Of a DNA stretch of 64,000 bases, positions 6,694-15,526 are shown piece after piece (within the stretch, counting starts at the first letter, position 1; every line of letters begins with the position of its first letter). The position numbers and the translations under genes are program-made. The notes beneath the pieces were generated by a model, which was given only the letters and a program-made list of their open reading frames with translations, did not search any database and was not told the origin of the DNA. The DNA comes from Microtetraspora fusca (GTDB lineage: Bacteria; Actinomycetota; Actinomycetes; Streptosporangiales; Streptosporangiaceae), in the NCBI RefSeq assembly GCF_001570365.1, contig NZ_BBYK01000078.1, positions 1 to 64,000 on the forward strand. The letters run 5' to 3'.

Positions 6694-8547
6694 ATGCGCG
6701 CGCGGCTGATGTCGTTGCTGCTACGCCCGACGCGCCTGCCCGTCCTGTGGGGCATCATCGTCAGCGCCTTGTTCGTAGCGGCGGAGACCTTCCTGACCGA
6801 CCCGCTGGAGAGGTGGGCGCCGGGCAGTTCCCTGGGGATAGTTTACCTACTCGGCGTTCTCGTGGTCTCGTACGTCTGGGGGCTGCGGCTGGGAATCGTC
6901 ACCGCCGTGGTCAGCGGCTTCGCGTTCGATTACTTCCACCTTCCACCTGAGCACACGATCACGCTCTTCACCAGCTGGTCGTGGATCGCGCTCCTCATCT
7001 TCATCGTCGTCGCCCTGCTGGCCGGCTGGGCCGCGGCGCTGATCCGCTCCCTCGTCATCGAGGCGGACAATCGGCGCCGCGAGGCCGACACCGACGCCAA
7101 GATGTCCCGGCTCCTCCTGCGCACCGAGCGTGTGCGCTCGGCGCTGCCGGCCGCCTCCCAGCGCCTGGCCAAGGGGCTCGGCCTGCCGTTCCTGACGATC
7201 GAGGCCGACGCGGTCCCGGGCGACGAGGAGCGCACGGCGCTGCCGCTGGTCGAAGGCACCACCAGGCTCGGCACGCTCCTCGTCCCCACCGGCCTGCCGG
7301 ACACGACCATGCGCCGCCTGCGCGAGCGTGTCGTGCCGTCCCTCGAGGCGCTCCTGCACGCGGCCCGCGACCGCGAGGCGATCAGCCAGGCGCTGGAGAC
7401 GAGCCGCGACCAACTACGCCGGATCGCCGACGTGCAGGCCGCGCTGCGCCGGGTCGCGACGCTGGTCGCACGCGGAGTCCCGCCGTCGGGCATCCTCGAC
7501 GCCGTCGCCTGCGAGGCCGGCCTCCTCCTGCGTGCGGACTACACGGTGATCGAACGCTACGAGCCCGATGACACGGTCGTCATCGTGAGCTGGTGGAGCA
7601 AGGAGGGCTCCGCCTCGATGCCGCCCGTGGGGTCGCGCTGGCCGGTCAGGGAGCACAGCATCGCCGACCTGATACGGAGGACCCGGCGTCCGGGCCGGGT
7701 GATGGGGTACGAGGCCGCGACCGGGGAGCTGGCCGAGTGGGCCCACACGCAGCGGATCGTCTCCGCGGTCGGCAGCCCCATCGTCGTCGAGGCGCGGCTG
7801 TGGGGCGTCATGGTCACCCTCTTCCGCGCCCCGGAACCCCCGTCGCACGCGGACGAGCAGCACACGCTCGAGTTCACCGAGCTCATCGCGACCGCGATCT
7901 CCAACGCCCAGGCCCGCGACGAGCTTGCCGCCTCCCGCGCCCGCGTCGTCGCGGCCTCCGACGAGACCCGGCACCGCATCGAACGCGACCTGCACGACGG
8001 GGCCCAGCAACGTCTCGTCTCGCTCGGGCTGGAACTGCGGACCATGGAGTCCGGTGTGCCGGAGGAGCTGGTGGAGCTGAGACAGCAGCTGTCCCACGCC
8101 GTCGAGGGGCTGACCCTCGTGCTGGAGGACCTGCGGGAGCTGTCCCGGGGCATCCACCCGGCGATCCTGTCCAAGGGGGGCCTGGGGCCCGCGTTGAAGA
8201 TGCTCGCGCGCCGCTCCCCCGTCCCGGTCGAGCTCGACGTACATGCCGACCGGCGGCTGCCGGAGCGGGTCGAGGTGGCCGCCTACTTCGTGGTGTCGGA
8301 GGCGCTGACGAACGTGGCCAAGCACGCCCAGGCGTCCATGGCCCGGGTCGAGGTGGACGCGGACGACGCGCGCATCAGGATCTCGGTCCGCGACGACGGG
8401 GTCGGCGGAGCGGACACCCGCGTCGGCTCCGGGCTCATCGGCCTGAGCGACCGCGTCCAGGCGCTCGACGGCACGCTGGAGATCGTCAGCCCCTCCGGTC
8501 AGGGCACCACGCTGATAGCGACGATCCCCCTCGACAACAGCGGCTGA
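6694..8547 (+). CDS. Membrane sensor histidine kinase: DUF4118, GAF, HisKA_3, HATPase
   Basis: The 617-residue kinase begins with three to four hydrophobic helices (residues about 15-115) that match the DUF4118 sensor module of KdpD-like kinases. A GAF-like domain follows (about 250-420), then the dimerisation/phosphotransfer segment HRIERDLHDGAQQ with phospho-acceptor His434, and a C-terminal ATPase with N-box VSEALTNVAKHA and G-boxes VRDDGVGGA and GSGLIGLSDR. The class pairs with NarL-type regulators; one is encoded divergently at 6552. The GAF domain suggests sensing of a small ligand, redox state or light, but no chromophore or haem ligand can be assigned. The 3' end converges on a truncated kinase with an 18-base gap. 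Confidence 0.92.
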   Translation: MRARLMSLLLRPTRLPVLWGIIVSALFVAAETFLTDPLERWAPGSSLGIVYLLGVLVVSYVWGLRLGIVTAVVSGFAFDYFHLPPEHTITLFTSWSWIALLIFIVVALLAGWAAALIRSLVIEADNRRREADTDAKMSRLLLRTERVRSALPAASQRLAKGLGLPFLTIEADAVPGDEERTALPLVEGTTRLGTLLVPTGLPDTTMRRLRERVVPSLEALLHAARDREAISQALETSRDQLRRIADVQAALRRVATLVARGVPPSGILDAVACEAGLLLRADYTVIERYEPDDTVVIVSWWSKEGSASMPPVGSRWPVREHSIADLIRRTRRPGRVMGYEAATGELAEWAHTQRIVSAVGSPIVVEARLWGVMVTLFRAPEPPSHADEQHTLEFTELIATAISNAQARDELAASRARVVAASDETRHRIERDLHDGAQQRLVSLGLELRTMESGVPEELVELRQQLSHAVEGLTLVLEDLRELSRGIHPAILSKGGLGPALKMLARRSPVPVELDVHADRRLPERVEVAAYFVVSEALTNVAKHAQASMARVEVDADDARIRISVRDDGVGGADTRVGSGLIGLSDRVQALDGTLEIVSPSGQGTTLIATIPLDNSG

Positions 8548-8565
8548 CGGCCGTCGAGCCCATGT

Positions 8566-9375
8566 TCAAGGGACGTCGGGACGGTCGGCGAGTGGCAGGC
8601 GGACGACGAAGCGCGCGCCGCCCGCCGCCGACTCCTCCACCGTGACGGTCCCGCCGTGGGCCTCGGCGATGTCGCGGACGATGGCGAGGCCGAGACCGGC
8701 GCCCCCGTGGCTCCGGCTGCGGGCCGTGTCCAGCCGGGCGAACCGTTCGAAGACCCATTCACGCTCGGCCGGGGGGATGCCGCAGCCGTCGTCGGCCACG
8801 ACCAGCTCGGCGTGGCCGCCGGCCTCGCGCACGTCGACCTGGAGCACGTGCTTGCCGTGCCGCTGCGCGTTGTCCAGGAGATTGGCGACGAGTCGCCGGA
8901 TCTCGCGGCAGACGACCTCGACCGTCGTTCCCGGCGTGAGCCGCGGCAGCACCGGCAGCGGGTCGGCGCGCGTGGCGATCTCGCTCTCGACCAGCTCCGC
9001 CAGATCCACCCGGGCCGTCTCACCGGACGCCCGCATCCCGACCTTGGCCAGCACGAGGAGGTCGGAGACGATCGCCTGGAGGCGGTCCACGTCCCGCAAC
9101 GCGCGGCCGAGGAGCTTGTCCAGCTCCGTCGTGTCGGGGTGAAGCTGGGCCTCCTCGAGCTGCGTACGGAGGCCCGCGATCGGGGTGAGCAGCTCATGCG
9201 CGGCGTCGGACACGAACTGCCGCTGCTGGGCGAGCATCCGGTCCATCCGGTTCCGGGGGCTCTCCGCCTCGTCCGGCATCGCGCCGTTCACGGCCTGGGC
9301 CGGAGCGGCCACCGACGTGCCCTTCGTGCCGTCGACGGGGACGGGTCTCGGGTCGCACTGACACATGACGCTCAT
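8566..9375 (-). CDS. Truncated HisKA/HATPase histidine kinase lacking sensor region
   Basis: From about residue 44 this protein reads like the cytoplasmic half of an OmpR-class kinase: QRQFVSDAAHELLTP with phospho-acceptor His60, N-box VANLLDNAQRHG, G1 VADDGCGIP, F-box VFERFARLD and G2 GGAGLGLAIV. The segment normally just before it (transmembrane helices, periplasmic sensor, HAMP) is missing; the N-terminal 40 residues match nothing. The H-box has AHELLTP where AHELRTP is almost universal. No response regulator is adjacent on this strand. It is probably the 3' remnant of a kinase gene, although the catalytic domains look intact and a soluble kinase is possible. The start is uncertain (ATG 9375, 9279 or 9246). 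Confidence 0.7.
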   Translation of the reverse strand: MSVMCQCDPRPVPVDGTKGTSVAAPAQAVNGAMPDEAESPRNRMDRMLAQQRQFVSDAAHELLTPIAGLRTQLEEAQLHPDTTELDKLLGRALRDVDRLQAIVSDLLVLAKVGMRASGETARVDLAELVESEIATRADPLPVLPRLTPGTTVEVVCREIRRLVANLLDNAQRHGKHVLQVDVREAGGHAELVVADDGCGIPPAEREWVFERFARLDTARSRSHGGAGLGLAIVRDIAEAHGGTVTVEESAAGGARFVVRLPLADRPDVP

Positions 9376-9466
9376 CCAGAATCCTTGTCACGTCCAAGAG
9401 CGGCACCGTCCGGACCGTGTCGAACCGGCGGTTCCATCGGTTCGCGCTGCGAGGCCCGTCCGCCCG

Positions 9467-9508
9467 CTCATCCGGGCCTGCTCATCCGGGCCTGTTCATC
9501 CGGGCCTG
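9467..9508. repeat. 14-bp tandem repeat, three units
   Basis: Units at 9467-9480 and 9481-9494 are identical (ctcatccgggcctg); the third, 9495-9508, differs at one base; degenerate copies (ttcgtccgctcgtccgg) run on to about 9545. They lie in the gap between the truncated kinase and SulP, 9376-9714, which holds no gene I can support. The same gap contains a copy (near 9602-9650) of a motif also seen near 5410-5450. Confidence 0.85.
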
Positions 9509-9714
9509 TTCGTCCGCTCGTCCGGCCCCGCTCGTCCGGGGTCCGGAGAGCCGAGGGTGCCTTTCTTCAACGATGACGTCCCGTCGCCGCGCTGTCTGTG
9601 CGGGCAGCCACCATTTCCGCCCCCATGCCAGCCGGGTTCCCGGCATTACCGCCAGCCGGTATGCCGGGACCGCCGCGCGCGAACGACGCGGGCCGGCCTA
9701 GCCGCTTCGCGGGC

Positions 9715-11442
9715 CTACGGCTCGTCCGTCCCGTGCGCCGGGACGGGCCGTGTGTTCGGGGCGGGCAGCACGCCGGTCCGGTGGAGGTGGTCGCGGGCGG
9801 CGGCGATGGCCTCGGGCGTGGTGGCGAAGACGTGGCCGGCCCGGTCGAGGTCGGCGATCACCCCCAGCGCGTGCAGGGGCTGGTGGTGGCCGTCCCTGAT
9901 GCCGGAGATGTAGACGGTGATGCCGCGCCGTCGCAGCCGGGTGACGGCGTCGCCGAGGACGAGGGCACCGCTGGCGTCGATGGCGGTGACCCGGGACATG
10001 CGCAGGATGACCACGGACACGTCGGCGACGTTGGAGAGCTGCAGCAGGAAACGGTGGGCGGCGGCGAAGAACAGCGGCCCGTCCAGGCGGTAGGCGACGA
10101 TGTGCTCGGCGAGCAGGGCGTGCTCCTCGTCGGTGTGGTCGCCGGGCAGGTCGGGGCGCAGCGGCATGGCGTCCAGGCGGACGTCCCGCGCGATGGCCCG
10201 GAGCGCGAGCGCCCCGGCCACGATCAGGCCGAGGACGACGGCCTGGACCAGGTCGAGCGCGACGGTGGCCAGCGCGGTCAGCACCAGGACGACGGCGTCG
10301 CCGCGGGTGGAGCGCAGCATCGCCTTGACCGAGCCTGCCTCGACCATACGGAAGGCGGTGGCCAGCAGCACACCGGCCAGCGCGGCCAGCGGGATCTTGG
10401 CGACCAGCCCGGAGGCGGTGAACACGATCACCGCGAGGATCGCGGCGTGGGCCAGCGCGGCCAGGCGCGACTGGGCCCCGGACCGGACGTTCACCGCCGT
10501 ACGGGCGATGGCGCCGGTGGCGGGCACACCGCCGAACAGCGGCGTGACGAGGTTGGCCAGGCCCTGTCCGAACAGCTCCCGGTCGGGGTCGTGCTTGTGG
10601 TTGACGCTCATGCCGTCCGCGACGGCGGCCGACAGCAGTGACTCCAGTGCGGCCAGCGCGGCCACGGCGACGGCGGGGGCGATCAGCGAGCCGAGGGCGG
10701 AGACGTCGAGAAACGCCAGGGACGGCGCGGGCAGGCCGGCGGGCAGCTCGCCGATGCGGGGCACGTCCAGGCCGGCCAGCTCGGCGGCCAGGGTGGCGGC
10801 GGCCACGGCCAGCAGGGAGAAGGGCACGGTCGGGCGCAGCCGCGCGCCCGCGAGCATCAGCGTGGCCACGGCGCCGGCGATCGCCGGAGGCCACCAGTTC
10901 GGGTGGGCGAGGAAGTCACGAGCGGCCTGCCAGGCCACCGCGGTGACCTTGTCGCTGTGGGAGGCGGGCACGCCGAGCGCACCGGGGATCTGCTGCAAGC
11001 CGATCACGCAGGCGATGCCGAGGGTGAACCCCTCCACCACCGGGGCCGGGACCAACGCCATGTACTTGCCCGCGCGCGCCAGCGCCAGCGCGATCAGCAG
11101 CAGCCCGGCCAGCACGCCGACCGTCAGCACGCCGGAGGCGCCGTGCGCGTGCATGATCGGCACCAGCACGACCGTCATCGCACCGGTCGGTCCGGACACC
11201 TGCAGCCCCGAGCCGCCGAAGACCGCGGCGATCGCTCCCGCGACCACCGCCGTGGCCAGCCCGGCGGCCGCTCCCAGCCCGGACGAGATGCCGAACCCGA
11301 GCGCCAGCGGCAGCGCCACGATCGCCACGGTCAGCCCGGCCAGCAGGTCGCGGCGCGGACGGCGGGCGTAGGCGGCGATCTCGGCCCGCTCTGGCAGCAG
11401 CGAGCGCAGGCGGGCCCGGCCCGCCGACATCAGCGTGCTCAC
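9715..11442 (-). CDS. SulP-family anion transporter with STAS domain
   Basis: The 575-residue protein has the SulP pattern: a start of LLAGLTVAIVALPLALGFGISSG, ten or more hydrophobic helices to about residue 430, conserved motifs (SGPTGAMTVVLVPI; ATGAIARTAVNVRSGAQSR), then a C-terminal STAS domain (about 445-560). Family members move sulfate, bicarbonate or other anions by symport or exchange. GTG 11442 overlaps the TGA of the ArsR gene (GTGA), so the two should be translationally coupled; ATG 11430 is a second option. Coupling to an ArsR regulator suggests control by an oxyanion, metal or redox signal, but the substrate cannot be read from sequence. Confidence 0.9.
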   Translation of the reverse strand: MSTLMSAGRARLRSLLPERAEIAAYARRPRRDLLAGLTVAIVALPLALGFGISSGLGAAAGLATAVVAGAIAAVFGGSGLQVSGPTGAMTVVLVPIMHAHGASGVLTVGVLAGLLLIALALARAGKYMALVPAPVVEGFTLGIACVIGLQQIPGALGVPASHSDKVTAVAWQAARDFLAHPNWWPPAIAGAVATLMLAGARLRPTVPFSLLAVAAATLAAELAGLDVPRIGELPAGLPAPSLAFLDVSALGSLIAPAVAVAALAALESLLSAAVADGMSVNHKHDPDRELFGQGLANLVTPLFGGVPATGAIARTAVNVRSGAQSRLAALAHAAILAVIVFTASGLVAKIPLAALAGVLLATAFRMVEAGSVKAMLRSTRGDAVVLVLTALATVALDLVQAVVLGLIVAGALALRAIARDVRLDAMPLRPDLPGDHTDEEHALLAEHIVAYRLDGPLFFAAAHRFLLQLSNVADVSVVILRMSRVTAIDASGALVLGDAVTRLRRRGITVYISGIRDGHHQPLHALGVIADLDRAGHVFATTPEAIAAARDHLHRTGVLPAPNTRPVPAHGTDEP

Positions 11443-11786
11443 GAGGCGCCGCTGTTCGCTTCGTCCGCCAGCAGCTCGCTGAGCAGCTCGTTCTGTCCCG
11501 TCAGCTTCTCGGTGAGGAGGACGCGGGCAGCGCGCAGCAGCTCGGCCACCCGCCCGCCGGCCAGGGCGTACACCATGGTGTTGCCCTCGCGCTGCGCGGT
11601 GACCATGCTCGAACGGCGCAGCACGGCCAGGTGCTGCGACAGCCCGGTCGGCTCCACCTCGATGGCGGCGAGCAGCTCGCGCACCGACATCGGCCCGTCC
11701 TGGAGCAACTCCAGCACCCGGATCCGCACCGGGTGGCCCAGCAGCCGGAACAGCTCCGCCTTGGCCTCGTACAGCGGCACCGACAT
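11439..11786 (-). CDS. ArsR/SmtB-family transcriptional regulator
   Basis: The 115-residue winged-helix protein has the ArsR layout: FRLLGHPVRIRVLELLQDGPMSVRELLAAI, recognition helix around GLSQHLAVLRRSSMV, wing REGNTMVYAL. The usual metal-binding ELCVCDL segment on helix 3 is absent and there is no Cys at all, so it probably does not sense arsenic, cadmium or zinc in the classical way; other ArsR members sense sulfide, redox state or have no ligand. It precedes and overlaps the SulP transporter gene. A perfect inverted repeat at 11947-11966 in the upstream gap is the likely autoregulatory site. Confidence 0.88.
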   Translation of the reverse strand: MSVPLYEAKAELFRLLGHPVRIRVLELLQDGPMSVRELLAAIEVEPTGLSQHLAVLRRSSMVTAQREGNTMVYALAGGRVAELLRAARVLLTEKLTGQNELLSELLADEANSGAS

Positions 11787-11946
11787 CACACGTCCGCCTT
11801 TCCGTCCGGCCCCGCGTCGCCGTCCCTGCCGGGGCGCGGCCGGGCCGCACCCTGTCTCCTCGCCGGCGGCTCCTGGCCGGCCGCGCCGGCGAATGCCCTG
11901 TTCACGTCACTCCCGTGGTCCCGTCATCGCATAAGCAACACAATGC

Positions 11947-11966
11947 AATTGCGCAGTTTCGCAATT
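11947..11966. promoter_or_regulatory. Perfect inverted repeat, putative ArsR operator
   Basis: AATTGCG, six bases (CAGTTT), then CGCAATT make a perfect dyad in an AT-rich patch, 161 bases upstream of the ArsR start and 110 bases upstream of the divergent gene at 12076. Its length and symmetry suit an ArsR-type dimer. Confidence 0.55.
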
Positions 11967-12075
11967 ACGATACATCTGAGCACCGCCCGCCCCACGAGCA
12001 GGGGCACGGCGACAACGGAAGCTCGCCCCGCGATATCGGATGCCAGCCGCGTACGGCGCTCAATAGGGTGATGTG

Positions 12076-12906
12076 ATGACGATCTTCGGCTCGGCCATCG
12101 ACGTGCGACCCCTGTTCCCGCGCGAGCGGCGGGCCATGCTCGACCTGCTGCGCGCCCTCGACCCGGCCGACTGGGCCAGGCCGACGGTCTGCCCGGGCTG
12201 GGATGTGCACGACGTCGCCGGCCATGTGCTCAACGACTACATGCGGCGCCTGTCCGGCAGTCGGGACGGGTATGGCGGCGCCGTCTTCGGAGACGATGAG
12301 ACGCTTCCCGCCTATCTCGCGCGTGTCAACGAGGAGTTCGTCCGGGCGACCCGCCAGCTCAGCCCACGGCTGCTGATCGACCTGCTGGAGCACCTTGGAC
12401 CGCGCCTGGACGCCGTCTGGGCGGCACACGATCCGGAGGCGCCCGCCTACCTGAACGTGTCATGGGCAGCGGAGGACGTCGACAGCCCCGCCTGGCTGGA
12501 CATCGGACGCGAATACACCGAATTCTGGGTCCACCAGCAGCAGGTGCGCGACGCCGTCGCCCGTCCCGGCGCGACCGATCCGGAACTCATGGCACCCGTC
12601 CTGGATGTCTTCGCCCGCGCCTTGCCGTACGCCCTGCGAAGGCACGACCGCCCAGAGGGCACAGCCGCGCACCTGGAGGTGCTCGGACCGGCGGGGGGCC
12701 GATGGAGCACGGTGTGGCAGGGTGGCCGGTGGCGGATGGCGACGCCGGCAGATGAGCCGGCGGCGCGCGTCTCGATGAACCAGGACACCTTCTGGCGGCT
12801 CGCGACCAGGGGCATCACCGTCGAGGAGGCCCGTCGGCGCGCAGAGTCGAGCGGCGACCCGGAGCTCACCGCCGCCATGACGACCCTGCTCGCGGTCGTC
12901 GCGTAG
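12076..12906 (+). CDS. Maleylpyruvate isomerase-family mycothiol-dependent enzyme (MDMPI/DinB-like)
   Basis: The 276-residue protein has the MDMPI_N four-helix fold: an early RAMLDLLRALDPADWARPTVCPGWDVHDVAGHVLNDY with the metal-ligand His in DVAGHV, a second ligand region in EYTEFWVHQQQVRDAV, and a C-terminal MDMPI_C domain ending in a Trp-rich sheet (WSTVWQGGRWRM). The family uses mycothiol, the actinobacterial glutathione substitute, and includes isomerases and uncharacterised thiol transferases. ATG 12076 is chosen because AGGG lies 7 bases upstream; GTG 12073 is adjacent. Its end overlaps the convergent MFS gene by 41 bases. Substrate unknown. Confidence 0.85.
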   Translation: MTIFGSAIDVRPLFPRERRAMLDLLRALDPADWARPTVCPGWDVHDVAGHVLNDYMRRLSGSRDGYGGAVFGDDETLPAYLARVNEEFVRATRQLSPRLLIDLLEHLGPRLDAVWAAHDPEAPAYLNVSWAAEDVDSPAWLDIGREYTEFWVHQQQVRDAVARPGATDPELMAPVLDVFARALPYALRRHDRPEGTAAHLEVLGPAGGRWSTVWQGGRWRMATPADEPAARVSMNQDTFWRLATRGITVEEARRRAESSGDPELTAAMTTLLAVVA

Positions 12907-14269
12907 AACGGCGATGGCCGAAGTGCCGCCGGGACCGCGGTTCGCGCTGCCGTGCCGGGACAGCGGGTCTCGGTGGGTCGGAGGTGGACCCAGCGGTGTG
13001 GTTCCGCAGCTCTGGCACTGCCCATGCGATCGCCGCCACGGTCACTGTCGTGAGCAGCCCACCGGCGCAGATCACCACTCGGGGACCGAGGAGTGACGCG
13101 GCGGCCCCATGCAGCAGGTTCGCGATGTTCGGGCCTCCGACGAGGACCACGGTGAGCGATCCCTGGATCCGGCCGCGCATGGCGTCGTGGGTGTGTGCCT
13201 GTGTGATGGCGTTGCGGAAGGTGCTCAGCACGAAGTTGACCGCACCGCCGAGGACGAGCGCTACCAGTGCGACCCACAGCTGTGCGGCCAGTCCGAGGAA
13301 CACGACGGTGAGGCCCCACGCGGCGGCGGCCGCCGCCATGAGCGCTCCGTGACGTCGGGCGCGCGTGAACGTGCCCGACAACAGCCCGGCTGTGACGACC
13401 CCGGCCGGATAGGCGGCGTAGAGCAGTCCCAACTCCACGCCGCCTCCGGCGGCGCCGCCGTAGGTGTGGTGGGCGAGTTCCGGAAACACGGCCACCGGCA
13501 TACCGAAGACCATCGCCGCGAGGTCCACCGCGAGCACCGCCACCAGCAGCCGGCCGGCCGCCAGGTACCGGAAACCGGCCACCACCTGGCCGATCGTGGG
13601 GCGACGCCGTCGGCACTGTACGGCCGGATCGTTCGGTGATCCGGCCGGGTGCGGCGGCAGCGGCGGCAGCTTGACGACCGCCCACACAACGGCCAGCAGT
13701 GCGACGGCATCGAACAGGTACAGCGCGCCGAGCCCGACAATCGGGATCAAGACCCCGGCCACCACCGGTCCGAGGATCGACCCGGCGTAGCGGGTCAGCG
13801 AGCTGAGGCCGTTCGCCGCCGGGAGAAGCTCAACGGGGACGAGGCGGGGCACCACGGCGCCCATCGTGGTCATGATCGCCGCGAAGGACAGGCCCTGGCA
13901 GGCGACCAACACCATCAGGACCGGGACGGAGCGCCCGCCCAGCACGGCTTGGATCCACAAGGCCGCGTACGTGAACGCGAGGCCGCAGTGGGCCGCCAGT
14001 AGCACTCTCCGCCGGTCCATGACATCGGCGACCGCGCCGATCCCCAGCGCCGCAACGACCAGCGCGACGAACGACACCGCCGCCGCCGCGCCCACCGTCG
14101 CCGAGGATCCGGTCATCGCGTACAGCTGCGTCGGCACGGCGACCACGCTGAAGGAACCGCCCACCGCGCAGACCGCCGATGCCGCCCACAGTCGCCGGTA
14201 CGCCGCGACGGCCAGTGGGCGGCGGTCGACCGCGTAGGCGCCGAACGATCGGACCCCTGACATGGTCAC
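12866..14269 (-). CDS. MFS transporter, probable drug exporter
   Basis: The 467-residue protein shows twelve predicted helices, a typical MFS loop 2-3 (AVADVMDRRRVLLAAH), an Arg-rich central loop (about residue 215-240) and a polar C-terminal tail. Such single-gene MFS_3-type proteins usually export hydrophobic drugs or siderophores. GTG 14269 overlaps the stop of the MerR-PP2C gene (GTGA); ATG 14263 is an alternative. The pairing suggests that the MerR domain controls the exporter, as in BmrR-like systems. The last 41 bases overlap the convergent mycothiol-dependent enzyme gene, so the basic C-terminal tail is read opposite that gene's 3' end. Confidence 0.87.
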   Translation of the reverse strand: MTMSGVRSFGAYAVDRRPLAVAAYRRLWAASAVCAVGGSFSVVAVPTQLYAMTGSSATVGAAAAVSFVALVVAALGIGAVADVMDRRRVLLAAHCGLAFTYAALWIQAVLGGRSVPVLMVLVACQGLSFAAIMTTMGAVVPRLVPVELLPAANGLSSLTRYAGSILGPVVAGVLIPIVGLGALYLFDAVALLAVVWAVVKLPPLPPHPAGSPNDPAVQCRRRRPTIGQVVAGFRYLAAGRLLVAVLAVDLAAMVFGMPVAVFPELAHHTYGGAAGGGVELGLLYAAYPAGVVTAGLLSGTFTRARRHGALMAAAAAAWGLTVVFLGLAAQLWVALVALVLGGAVNFVLSTFRNAITQAHTHDAMRGRIQGSLTVVLVGGPNIANLLHGAAASLLGPRVVICAGGLLTTVTVAAIAWAVPELRNHTAGSTSDPPRPAVPARQREPRSRRHFGHRRSTRRPRAGSSWRR

Positions 14270-15366
14270 AGCCCGGCGCCCGCGGCCGGTGTCTCCAGGC
14301 TCACCACGTCGGCGACGACGCAGGCGATGTTGTCGGGGGCGCCGGCGGCGTAGGCGTGCGCGACCAGTTCGTCGAGCACCTCCTGGGGTGCGCCGGGCCC
14401 GGTCAGAACCTCGCGCAGCGACTCGGCGGGGACGACGGTGGACAGCCCGTCGGAGCACAGCAGGTACCGGTCACCGGCCGCGGCCTCGTGCAGCGACAGG
14501 TGCGGCCGGGCCCCGCCCGTGCCGGTCAGCGCTCGCGCGAGCAGCGCGCGTCGCGGATGCGAGGCCGCTTCCTCCGGGGTCAGCCGGCCCTCGTCGACCA
14601 GCGACTGGACGTAGGTGTGGTCATGGGTGATCTGGAACAGCTCCCCATCACGTACGAGGTAGGCCCGGGTGTCACCGATGTGCACCAGCGCCAGCCGGGA
14701 ACCCGACCACAGCAGTGCGGTCAACGTGGTGACCGCCTCGCCCGACGGCGTCGACGCGGCGATCTCCCCGATCGCCCGGTCGGCTTCACGGACCGCGTCG
14801 GAGAGAGCGCCGAGCAGGTCCTCGGCCGGGACGGCCATGGTCTCCAGCGGTTTGAGCGCGTCGACGGCCGCCGCACTCGCGAGGTCCCCGGCCGGGCCGC
14901 GGACCCCGTCGGCCACCGCCAGCAACCGGGGACCGGCGTACGCGGTGTCTTCGTTGCTCGTGCGCACCAGTCCCGACTCTGACCGGGCGGCGTAGCGGAT
15001 CCCCAGTACGGTCGCCGTCTCTTCCACGGTGCTTCCTCTTCCCGACAGGTAGTCGATGAGGAACGTGGCCAACTGCCCGCGGGCGGCGGTTTCGGCCAGC
15101 ACCTGCTCCCAGTAGCCGGCGATCTCTTCGGCCGCCGCGCTCGCCGGCAGGTCGCACACCTGCCGGATCCGGGCCAACGGCATGCCCAGCCGCCGCAGCC
15201 AGGCGATCAGCCGGGCCCGCTCCAGTTGCGTCGGATCGTAGAACCGGTATCCGGACTCTCCGTCCACCGCGGCCGGCCGTAGCAACCCGAGTTCGTCATA
15301 CAGCCGCAACGCCTTCGGCGACAGCCGGGTCGCCCGGGCGAACGCTCCGATCGTCAGCAGCCGCAC
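14266..15366 (-). CDS. MerR-type HTH fused to PP2C Ser/Thr phosphatase
   Basis: Residues 1-70 are a MerR winged helix (LLTIGAFARATRLSPKALRLYDELGLLRP, then GYRFYD). After a helical linker, residues about 125-360 form a complete PP2C phosphatase: SNEDTAYAG, VADGVRGPAGD, LVHIGDTRAYL, LLCSDGLSTVV and APDNIACVV, with the acidic metal ligands kept although the canonical DGMGG is DGVRG. The fusion would tie transcription to dephosphorylation, perhaps through the phospho-Ser/Thr signalling common in actinomycetes. GTG 15366 follows GAGGAGGAG; upstream residues to 15420 look non-coding. The MFS gene follows with a GTGA overlap, forming a two-gene operon. Confidence 0.88.
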   Translation of the reverse strand: MRLLTIGAFARATRLSPKALRLYDELGLLRPAAVDGESGYRFYDPTQLERARLIAWLRRLGMPLARIRQVCDLPASAAAEEIAGYWEQVLAETAARGQLATFLIDYLSGRGSTVEETATVLGIRYAARSESGLVRTSNEDTAYAGPRLLAVADGVRGPAGDLASAAAVDALKPLETMAVPAEDLLGALSDAVREADRAIGEIAASTPSGEAVTTLTALLWSGSRLALVHIGDTRAYLVRDGELFQITHDHTYVQSLVDEGRLTPEEAASHPRRALLARALTGTGGARPHLSLHEAAAGDRYLLCSDGLSTVVPAESLREVLTGPGAPQEVLDELVAHAYAAGAPDNIACVVADVVSLETPAAGAGL

Positions 15367-15469
15367 CGCTCCTCCTCGTCCCGGCCACGGTGGCCGGTAC
15401 GGACGATGCTGCTGCTTCACCCAGGGGGAAGGTCAACACGCCGCCGTGTTCCCGGCCCGGCCGACGCTC

Positions 15470-15505
15470 TTGACATCGGCTAGGATTAGTGCAAATGTCC
15501 GACAT
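15470..15505 (+). promoter_or_regulatory. Promoter and FadR-type operator of the GntR gene
   Basis: A consensus -35 TTGACA sits at 15470-15475. An 11-base palindrome ATGTC-C-GACAT (15495-15505) lies where the -10 region would be, 22 bases before the GTG start. FCD-class GntR proteins bind short dyads of the form TnGTC-n-GACnA, so this is a likely autorepression site. Confidence 0.6.
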
Positions 15506-15526
15506 CTACATACATGGGGAGGGTCA

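Noticed and set aside
9467-9545. A CRISPR array
   Set aside because: The 14-base units are directly adjacent with no unique spacers and no cas genes occur in the window.
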